Origin: Syntrophomonadaceae bacterium
Lineage (GTDB): Bacteria; Bacillota; Dethiobacteria; DTU022; UBA8154
Direction: 5' to 3'
NCBI GenBank assembly: GCA_003561325.1
Contig: PWWY01000130.1
Coordinates: 1-12,495, forward strand
DNA: 12,495 bases
Under the pieces are notes generated by a model. It did no database searches. It saw only the letters and a list, made by a program, of their open reading frames with translations, and was not told the origin of the DNA. Position 1 is the first letter of the stretch. Each line of letters opens with the position of its first letter. The translations under genes were made by a program, and so were the position numbers. Of the stretch, positions 6,632 to 12,495 are shown one piece after another.

Positions 6632-7561
6632 TTACCTCCCCCGTTCGATACCATTTCTGCCCACAACCTTGATTTCCAACTCCAGCTCCATTCCCTGGGT
6701 CTCCCTCACCCTGTTTCGCACCCATTCCACCAGGTTCAAGACGTCTTCCGCCGTGGCTCCCCCGGTGTTGACAATAAAATTGCCGTGCAAGGTAGAAACC
6801 TGGGCGCCGCCGATGACGTGACCTTTAACCCCGGCCTTTTCAATCAGGAGACCCGCGGGATTTCCCGGGGGATTCCGGAAAACACTGCCCGCACTGGGCT
6901 TCTGAGGCTGCTTGCTGCGGCGAATTTTTTGTATCTGGGCCGCTTTCATTTGCAGTTCCTCAGGGCTGGCTGCATGGAGGGCCAAACGTACCTCCACGAT
7001 GATGCTCTCTTCGTCTTGAAAGGTGCTCTTGCGGTAGAAAAAATGCAATTCATCCTTGGCGCGAATCCTCTCATTTCCCAGAAAATCCATGGTGGCAACC
7101 TCCCTTACCAGGTCACCGATAGAGAATCCGTAGGCGCCGGCATTCATGTATAATGCGCCCCCCAGGCTGCCGGGAATGCCGATGGCGAACTCCAGCCCTC
7201 CCAATCCCCTGTTCATGGCCTCGCGGGCCAATTTTACTACCGGGACACCCGGGCCGACTTTCACGATATGGTTGGACAGAAAGCGGATCTCCGGGTTGAA
7301 CCGCGCCAGGTTAACCACGAGGCCTTTAATTCCTTCGTCTTTAACCAGGAGGTTGGTTCCCTGTCCGACCAGGAATATCGGCACACCGGCACTGTGGGCG
7401 ATGGCCAGGACTCCTTTCAGCTCTTCCCGGCTGGATGGGAAGACAAGCATATCGGCAGGGCCCCCGATACGCAGTGAGGTATGAAAACGCATGGGCTCAT
7501 CGAACAAAGGCGGAGTGCTCAAGATCTGTGTAATTTTTCCCTTCCAGTCCATGGTCCTCAC
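6632..7561 (-). CDS. murB: UDP-N-acetylenolpyruvoylglucosamine reductase (type II MurB)
   Basis: MurB is the FAD-dependent, NADPH-using enzyme that reduces the enolpyruvyl group made by MurA to lactyl, giving UDP-MurNAc. The 309 residues fit the shorter type II form found in Gram-positives. Seen: FAD-binding segments LVGQGTNLLVKDEG (64-77) and IGIPGSLGGALYMNAGAYG (127-145), YRKS (176-179), AGSVFRNP (224-231) with the catalytic Ser226 proton donor, and LELEIKVVG near the C-terminus with the conserved Glu. The start shown is GTG 7561, with AAGGAG about 13 nt upstream; ATG 7552, three codons later with GGTGAGG close by, is equally possible. The 80-bp gap after murG is where murC often sits in related clusters, and it is non-coding. 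Confidence 0.97.
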   Translation of the reverse strand: MRTMDWKGKITQILSTPPLFDEPMRFHTSLRIGGPADMLVFPSSREELKGVLAIAHSAGVPIFLVGQGTNLLVKDEGIKGLVVNLARFNPEIRFLSNHIVKVGPGVPVVKLAREAMNRGLGGLEFAIGIPGSLGGALYMNAGAYGFSIGDLVREVATMDFLGNERIRAKDELHFFYRKSTFQDEESIIVEVRLALHAASPEELQMKAAQIQKIRRSKQPQKPSAGSVFRNPPGNPAGLLIEKAGVKGHVIGGAQVSTLHGNFIVNTGGATAEDVLNLVEWVRNRVRETQGMELELEIKVVGRNGIERGR

Positions 7562-7610
7562 CCCAAATTCTAATCTCCTTCAGAACCGTCAGCCACGAAG
7601 CGCTGTAGCC

Positions 7611-7634
7611 GCCAGGGGAAAAAGAAACCCTGGC
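7611..7634. other. GC-rich hairpin between murG and murB
   Basis: GCCAGGG (7611-7617) and CCCTGGC (7628-7634) form a seven-pair stem around a 10-nt A/G loop, 7 nt after the murG stop codon. No T run follows on the coding strand. It may affect mRNA stability or processing between murG and murB. Confidence 0.4.
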
Positions 7635-7641
7635 CCTGTCC

Positions 7642-8741
7642 TCAAGAGACCATGAGTGCAAAGATCTGTTCCGCCGCATCCGGTTTGCCCAGCATGCGGC
7701 TGTTTAAACTTAATTTTTTGCGCGCCAGGGGGTCAAACAGCAAATCATCGACCTGATCTTTAAATGCCCCCGTGTGCAAATCCTTTTCTTCCAACATCAC
7801 GGCCGCCTGGGCTTCCGCCAGGGCCAGGGCATTGACCCGCTGGTGATCGTGAACAACGTGGGGTGATGGAATCAGGATCGCCGGGACACCCAGGGCCGTA
7901 ATTTCCGCTAAAGTCGTGGCCCCTGCCCGGCAGATCACCAAATCCGCTGCCGCCAGGGCCAGGGGCATTTCTTCCAGGTACGCTTTCACCGTTAAGTGAC
8001 CGGCGAACTTTTCAAAGACGCGATTTTGGCACAGCCGCGCTGTAACCTGATCATAATATATTTCACCGGTAATATACAATACTTGCATCTCCCGGAACTT
8101 GTCGGTTTGTTCCAGGTATTCCACCATGCATTGGTTGATGCGGGCTGCCCCCTGCTTCCACCGCATGCCAGCAAAAGAGGCATTTCCTGGTGCAGCTTCA
8201 AACCTTCACGGGCCGCGGCTTTCTGGAGATCAACCATTTCACTGGCCCGGGGGTTCCCGGTAACAACGAGATTACTTTGTTTCCTGTAATATTTTTTCGA
8301 TGCTTCAAAGGAGAGGCAAACATGATCCACCCAGGGAGCCAGAAAGCGATTGGTGACCCCGGGAACCAGGTTCTGTTCATGGATGATCACGCGTTTCTTT
8401 CCCGCCAGGGCAGCCAGCAGGGCAGGCGCAGATGCAAACCCGCCGGTGCCAAAGACCAGGTCCGGCCGGAAGCGACGCATGAGCGCATGGGCCCGGCGCC
8501 ACGAACGGACCAACAAAAACAACGTGGGAAACGCCTGCAGCAGCTTCCGGCGGGAAAATCCCTTGACCGGCAGGGTCTCCAAGGAAAACCCGGCAGCGGG
8601 CACGATTTTTTCTTCCATGCCGCCCACGGCGCCCACGAACAAGATCTCCGCTGCGGGGTTGTGTTTCCGAATGGTTCTAGCCATGGCCAGGGCAGGGTAA
8701 ATATGCCCTCCCGTCCCTCCTCCGGTAATCATTACGCGCAC
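7642..8741 (-). CDS. murG: MurG glycosyltransferase, interrupted by a one-base frameshift
   Basis: MurG adds GlcNAc from UDP-GlcNAc to lipid I, making lipid II on the inner membrane face. Seen: N-terminal acceptor domain with GGGTGGHIYPA (7-17), FGTGGFASAP (97-106), HEQN (121-124) and TGNPRA (161-166); C-terminal donor domain with RAGATTLAEITALGVPAI and IPSPHVVHDHQRVNA. The first frame runs from GTG 8741 (AGGAGG 5 nt upstream) into GGSRG (194-198), then loses homology and ends at 7992. The second frame resumes as AARINQCMVEYLEQ and ends at 7642. One missing base in the C run at 8148-8152 (five seen, six needed) explains the split. Restoring it gives 366 residues, the normal length. As written, neither part would be active. 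A homopolymer sequencing error is the likeliest cause, since MurG is essential. Confidence 0.93.
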
Positions 8742-8761
8742 GTTATCCTCCTAAATACTTG

Positions 8762-9880
8762 TTATGGACTGGCGTACCTGGAGATATTGATCAAGATTCC
8801 CAGGGCCACCAGGGTAAAAAACAGGGAGCTACCCCCGGCGCTGACCAGGGGCAGGTTAATTCCCGTGATGGGGATCGAGCCGGTCACGACCCCGACGTTG
8901 ATCAGCATTTGAATGGCAACCATGGCCGTAATGCCTGCCGCCATCAAGTTTCCGAACGTATCCGGCGCCTGGAGGGATACCCTGAAACCTCGCCAGATCA
9001 GAATGAAAAACAACAGGATTACCGTTACAGCACCCAAGAAGCCCAGCTCCTCCCCAATAATGGCAAAAATAAAATCGTTTTGAGGCTCGGGGAGATAATA
9101 AAGCTTCTGCCTGCTTCTTCCCAATCCGACGCCGAAAAGACCTCCCGGCCCCAGCGCATAAAGGGACTGGATAATTTGATAACCGGAGCGAAGAGGATCC
9201 GCCCAGGGGTCACGAAAGGAAAAGATGCGCTGCATGCGATAGGGCTCGCTGAGTATCGCATAGACCGCCAGGGGCACTCCGGCCAAAAGAATCGTAAAAA
9301 AGTGCTTCAGGGGCAAGCCTGCGGCAAAAACGATCACCAGGGTGACCATGGCCAGGGCAATGGCTGTTCCCAGGTCAGGCTGCAGCAGGATGAGGAAAAA
9401 GGAGGCGCCCATGACCGCCAGGGGGATAAAGCTGCTGCTCCAAAAATCCTTGATATTCAAGCTGGCTTTACTTAAAAAAGCGGCAGAGAAAATGATGATC
9501 ACCAGCTTGGTAAATTCGGCCGGCTGGAAATTAAAGCCGCCGACCTCGATCCACCTGCGAGCCTCATTCACCTCCAGGCCGATATCCGGAACAAAAACCA
9601 GCAGGAGCAGCAAGAAATTTAAAAACAAGAGCAGTGGAAGCAGTGTCCGCCATTTCCAGTAATCAAACCTGGATGCCGCCAGCATGCCGACCAGGCCCAG
9701 GATCAACCAGAACGCCTGGCGGCGGAGAAAAAAGAAGGCGTCACCCCTGGACTCCAGCGCGCTGATGTAGCTGGCGCTGAAGACCATGACCAGGCCAAAT
9801 CCCGCCAGGATCAAGACGGCAAAATAAATGGCATAGTCCGGAGACTTTGTTGGTTCACCCTCGGCGGGGGCTTTTCCCAT
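8762..9880 (-). CDS. ftsW: SEDS-family peptidoglycan glycosyltransferase FtsW/SpoVE
   Basis: FtsW-type SEDS proteins polymerise lipid II into glycan strands together with a class B penicillin-binding protein, at the division septum (FtsW) or in the spore cortex (SpoVE). The 372 residues show about ten hydrophobic segments. Seen: RRWIEVGGFNFQPAEFTKL (108-126), LQPDLGTA (166-173), PEPQNDFIFAIIGEELG (264-280) with Asp269, equivalent to the catalytic Asp of the family, and LPLVSAGGSS (343-352). The start is ATG 9880, with AGGAGGG 8 nt upstream. It overlaps the end of murD by 26 bp, suggesting translational coupling. Sequence alone does not separate FtsW from SpoVE. Both occupy this murD-murG position in Bacillota, and the cluster partner in B. 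subtilis is SpoVE. Confidence 0.94.
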   Translation of the reverse strand: MGKAPAEGEPTKSPDYAIYFAVLILAGFGLVMVFSASYISALESRGDAFFFLRRQAFWLILGLVGMLAASRFDYWKWRTLLPLLLFLNFLLLLLVFVPDIGLEVNEARRWIEVGGFNFQPAEFTKLVIIIFSAAFLSKASLNIKDFWSSSFIPLAVMGASFFLILLQPDLGTAIALAMVTLVIVFAAGLPLKHFFTILLAGVPLAVYAILSEPYRMQRIFSFRDPWADPLRSGYQIIQSLYALGPGGLFGVGLGRSRQKLYYLPEPQNDFIFAIIGEELGFLGAVTVILLFFILIWRGFRVSLQAPDTFGNLMAAGITAMVAIQMLINVGVVTGSIPITGINLPLVSAGGSSLFFTLVALGILINISRYASP

Positions 9881-11261
9881 GCGACAAGCCCTCCTTTAGT
9901 TTGCCTACTTCGAACTTAAAAACATCTCCACGCTCTTCATAGCTGGAGAACATATCCCAGCTGGCACAGGCCGGCGATAGCAAAACGGTGTCCCCTGCTG
10001 CGGCGAGTAGATAGGCCTGGGCCACGGCATCAGGGAGGTCTGAAACGAGCACAACACGGGGGAATCCTGCTGCCAGGGCTCTTTTTTGCAGGAGAGGGGC
10101 GGTCTCGCCCAGCAAGATCAGCCAGGAAACCCTTTCGCTGAGCAGCGCTGCAGCCAGGTGATGAAAAGGACTCCCCTTGTCCATCCCTCCCGCAATCAGG
10201 ATTTTCGAACCCTGGAGAGCCTTGAGGGCGGTCAGGGTTGCCTCCTCGTTTGTCCCCTTAGAATCGTTAACAAAACGCACTCCGTTTATTTCCGAGACAA
10301 ACTCGAGGCGGTGAGGCACACCCCGAAATGATTTCAGCACGCTGGCAATCTTCTCCCGTCGAACCCCCCTGGACCGGGTCACCGCCACGGCGGCCAGGGC
10401 GTTTTCCAGGTTATGAAGACCCGGGATCAGCAAATCAGCGGCGTGGCAAATGAATTCCTCATTCCCGTTTTCCCTGATCACAATGCGGTCGCCCTGCAAG
10501 CATACCCCTGCTTCCAGGAGAGATTTGCGGCTAAAATAATGCAGGCGGCCTTGCACTTGATCCTGCAGGTCACGCACGTTTTCGTCGTCATAGTTCAAAA
10601 CAGCCACGTCCGTCTCCTGCTGGTTCGCCAGCAGCCTGGATTTGGCCTGGATATATTGCGGCATTGTACCATGGTAATCCAAATGGTCGGAAGAGATATT
10701 CAACACGGCGGCGATGGGCGCCCGAAACGTTTCGATGTTTTCCAACTGGAAACTGCTTAACTCGGCCACGATCAGATCGCCCGACCTGGCTGCGTCAACT
10801 GCTTCGCAAAGAGGATAGCCGATATTGCCCGCGACGAAAACCTGCGGGCATTCTCCCTGGAAGATCTCACCGACCAGCGAGGTTGTTGTTGTTTTTCCGT
10901 TGGTTCCCGTAATGCCCACGATTTCTGCGGCACTGAACCAGTAAGCCAGCTCGATCTCTGCATAAACAGGGATGCCGCGGGCAAAGGCTCTGTGGAGAAG
11001 GGGTAAATCGGGTTTGATCCCGGGGCTTTTGATCACCAGGGAAACTTCATCTACCAGGTGTTCCGGGTGCCCGCCTCCCACCAGGGTTACCCGGCTGTCC
11101 CGACACAAGTCGTTCATTTCATCGGCAAGCTGTTCCAGGTTCTTCTGATCATTGCCGATGACACGTGAGGCGCCTGCTTTCAGCAGAAGCTTGATGGCTG
11201 CTTGCCCGCTGCGAGCCAGGCCGAGAACCAAAATATTTTTCCCCTTGATCTGCTCCTTCAC
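9855..11261 (-). CDS. murD: UDP-N-acetylmuramoylalanine--D-glutamate ligase
   Basis: MurD is the ATP-dependent Mur ligase adding D-glutamate to UDP-MurNAc-L-Ala in the cytoplasm. The 468 residues match the family. Seen: N-terminal Rossmann domain with VLGLARSGQAA (12-22), the ATP P-loop GITGTNGKTTT (116-126), SSDHLDYH (190-197), AKSRLL with the expected carbamylated Lys207, then the C-terminal domain with NDSKGTNEEATL (332-343) and LSPACASWDMFSSYEERG (428-445). Most homologues read NDSKATN and CASFDMF; both changes are mild. I chose GTG 11261 because GGAGG lies 8 nt upstream; a GTG five codons earlier (11276) has no ribosome binding site. It is preceded by mraY (52-nt gap) and overlaps ftsW. 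Confidence 0.97.
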   Translation of the reverse strand: MKEQIKGKNILVLGLARSGQAAIKLLLKAGASRVIGNDQKNLEQLADEMNDLCRDSRVTLVGGGHPEHLVDEVSLVIKSPGIKPDLPLLHRAFARGIPVYAEIELAYWFSAAEIVGITGTNGKTTTTSLVGEIFQGECPQVFVAGNIGYPLCEAVDAARSGDLIVAELSSFQLENIETFRAPIAAVLNISSDHLDYHGTMPQYIQAKSRLLANQQETDVAVLNYDDENVRDLQDQVQGRLHYFSRKSLLEAGVCLQGDRIVIRENGNEEFICHAADLLIPGLHNLENALAAVAVTRSRGVRREKIASVLKSFRGVPHRLEFVSEINGVRFVNDSKGTNEEATLTALKALQGSKILIAGGMDKGSPFHHLAAALLSERVSWLILLGETAPLLQKRALAAGFPRVVLVSDLPDAVAQAYLLAAAGDTVLLSPACASWDMFSSYEERGDVFKFEVGKLKEGLSHGKSPRRG

Positions 11262-11313
11262 CTCTTGCACCTCCACAAGCCCGCAAGATCATTAGCCGCG
11301 TGGGACCGCTCGC

Positions 11314-12273
11314 TCAGGAATAGAGCGCATAATCCAGGAGACCCAGCAGGGCCAAACATAGGCCCAGGATCCAAAAGCCCGAAACGACTTGCCACTCGGA
11401 CCACCCTTTTAGCTCGAAATGATGGTGCAGGGGGCTCATTAAGAATACTCGCTTCCCTGTTAAGCGAAAGGAAACCACCTGGATCATCACAGAAAGCGTT
11501 TCCAGGACAAAAACCCCACCGATCACCACAAGGATAAGCTCCGACTTCAGGATAATGGCCGTGGCGGCCAGGGCCGCTCCCAGGGATAAAGAACCCACAT
11601 CCCCCATGAAAACTTTTGCCGGGTTGACATTAAACAGTAAAAACCCCAGGCAGGCCCCCACTAAAATCCCGCAGAGATAAACCATTTCCTGGTAACCCTG
11701 GGCGATGGCGATATATAAAAAGGACAGCAGCGCCAGGATCACGGTACCGGCCGCCAACCCGTCAATTCCATCTGTCAAATTCACCGCGTTGGAGGTGCCG
11801 ATCAGCATCAAAAAAATTAAAAAAGGGTAAAGCATGCCCAGCTCCAGGCGCAACCCGATGAAAGGGACAGAAACAAATGTTTCATGACCCAACTGCATCA
11901 GCACCAGGTAAAAGCCCAGGGAAACAATCAGCTGCCCCAGGAGCTTATGCCGGGCCTTCAACCCCAGCGAATGATGGCGGACGACTTTCTGGTAATCATC
12001 GATAAATCCCAAGAGCGCATTGAAAAGAATCACCATCACGACCAGGAAAAATAACGGGGTTTTCGGCACGAAAACAACAGCCGTGGCGATGAAGGAAAGG
12101 AGGAAAACGACCCCCCCCATGGTTGGTGTTCCTACTTTTTGTAAGTGCTGGCTGGGACCATCCAGCCTGACTTGCTGCCCGAATTGATATGTTTTTGAAA
12201 CCGCGATATAAAGCGGCGTGAGGGCCGCACTGACCAGGAATGCAGCCAGCACGGCGATAAATTCCGGCCCCAT
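11314..12273 (-). CDS. mraY: Phospho-N-acetylmuramoyl-pentapeptide-transferase
   Basis: MraY is the integral membrane enzyme that transfers phospho-MurNAc-pentapeptide to undecaprenyl phosphate, forming lipid I. The 319 residues carry about ten membrane segments. Seen: VGTPTMGG (47-54), FIDDYQKV with the Asp92-Asp93 pair (Mg2+ and catalysis), NAVNLTDGIDGLAAG (162-176), FNVNPAKVFMGDVGSLSLG with Asp225 (214-232), and the cytoplasmic HHH motif in MSPLHHHFELKG (279-290). All conserved residues expected in MraY are present. The start is ATG 12273 with GGGAGGT 4 nt upstream. It lies 15 nt after murF, as in most Bacillota clusters, and its product is the substrate of MurG encoded downstream. Confidence 0.98.
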   Translation of the reverse strand: MGPEFIAVLAAFLVSAALTPLYIAVSKTYQFGQQVRLDGPSQHLQKVGTPTMGGVVFLLSFIATAVVFVPKTPLFFLVVMVILFNALLGFIDDYQKVVRHHSLGLKARHKLLGQLIVSLGFYLVLMQLGHETFVSVPFIGLRLELGMLYPFLIFLMLIGTSNAVNLTDGIDGLAAGTVILALLSFLYIAIAQGYQEMVYLCGILVGACLGFLLFNVNPAKVFMGDVGSLSLGAALAATAIILKSELILVVIGGVFVLETLSVMIQVVSFRLTGKRVFLMSPLHHHFELKGWSEWQVVSGFWILGLCLALLGLLDYALYS

Positions 12274-12288
12274 GTTTACCTCCCGTGC

Positions 12289-12495
12289 TTATGAATCGCC
12301 GAACTCTTCTTCTGCTATGAGCGGGTACCTGGATTGCAGCATTTCAGCGATTCGTTCCATTTTCATCCCCCGGGAACCCTTGATTAAGATCGTCACACCT
12401 TTCTCTAAGCATGCTTCCAGGTGATGCAGGATTTCTTCACAATCTGTGCAGGCAAATACCTGTTCCGGGGAAACACCTGACTGCAAGGCGCCTTC
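12289..12495 (-). CDS. murF: UDP-N-acetylmuramoyl-tripeptide--D-alanyl-D-alanine ligase, C-terminal end
   Basis: Only the last 68 residues lie in the window; the gene enters from the right edge. MurF joins D-Ala-D-Ala to UDP-MurNAc-tripeptide, giving the pentapeptide precursor used by MraY. Seen: ACTDCEEILHHLEACLEKGV followed by the family-specific C-terminal motif TILIKGSRGMKMERIAEML, close to the LVKGSRGMKME ending of MurF in Bacillota. The position directly ahead of mraY fits. The very short fragment rules out checking the ATP-binding or central domains, and other Mur ligases lack this GSRGMKME ending. Confidence 0.93.
   Translation of the reverse strand, partial: EGALQSGVSPEQVFACTDCEEILHHLEACLEKGVTILIKGSRGMKMERIAEMLQSRYPLIAEEEFGDS

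Noticed and set aside
6630..6725. 32-codon N-terminal extension of murA
   Set aside because: It lies inside the murB coding region in another frame; the ATG at 6629 has a strong ribosome binding site and matches the conserved MurA start.
7800..9700. Frequent CCAGGG/GCCAGG words on the plus strand, seeming like a dispersed repeat
   Set aside because: They come from CTG/CTC leucine next to GCC alanine codons in hydrophobic, Ala-Leu rich proteins and show no fixed spacing or conserved flanks.

Overview
The window is a stretch of chromosome from a Gram-positive, probably anaerobic Bacillota bacterium (Clostridia-like). It carries the 3' half of a division and cell wall (dcw) cluster, followed by a small ribonucleotide reductase unit. 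All genes read on the minus strand, so transcription runs from the right end (12495) to the left end (1). The assignment rests on the gene order murF-mraY-murD-ftsW-murG-murB-murA-ftsQ-ftsA-ftsZ, a YlmC/YmxH-type gene next to nrdR, strong AGGAGG-type ribosome binding sites with frequent GTG/TTG starts, and an oxygen-sensitive class III ribonucleotide reductase homologue. I cannot name the genus.

Layout in transcription order. Wall precursor genes come first: the end of murF, then mraY, murD, ftsW (SEDS glycan polymerase), murG, murB and murA. Together they take UDP-GlcNAc and UDP-MurNAc-peptide through to lipid II and its polymerisation. murC is not in this part of the cluster. murG is split by a one-base loss in a run of G, inside the conserved GGSRGA motif. 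The division genes ftsQ, ftsA and ftsZ follow. The 236 bp between ftsQ and ftsA hold a GC-rich hairpin, a short direct repeat and a near-perfect sigma-H-type promoter 45 nt ahead of ftsA, the arrangement known for ftsAZ in Bacillus subtilis. A hairpin terminator follows ftsZ.

The left part is a separate unit: a ylmC-like PRC-barrel gene, nrdR with its own sigma-A-like promoter, and the first 242 codons of an nrdD-like gene. In many spore formers spoIIGA-sigE-sigG sits between ftsZ and ylmC. Here that space is only 234 bp and non-coding.

This is mostly a conserved core region, and I see no mobile element, CRISPR array, RNA gene or new defence system. The points most worth a second look are the sigma-H-type promoter, the absent sporulation sigma block, the murG frameshift, and a Ser where class III reductases normally have a conserved active-site Cys.
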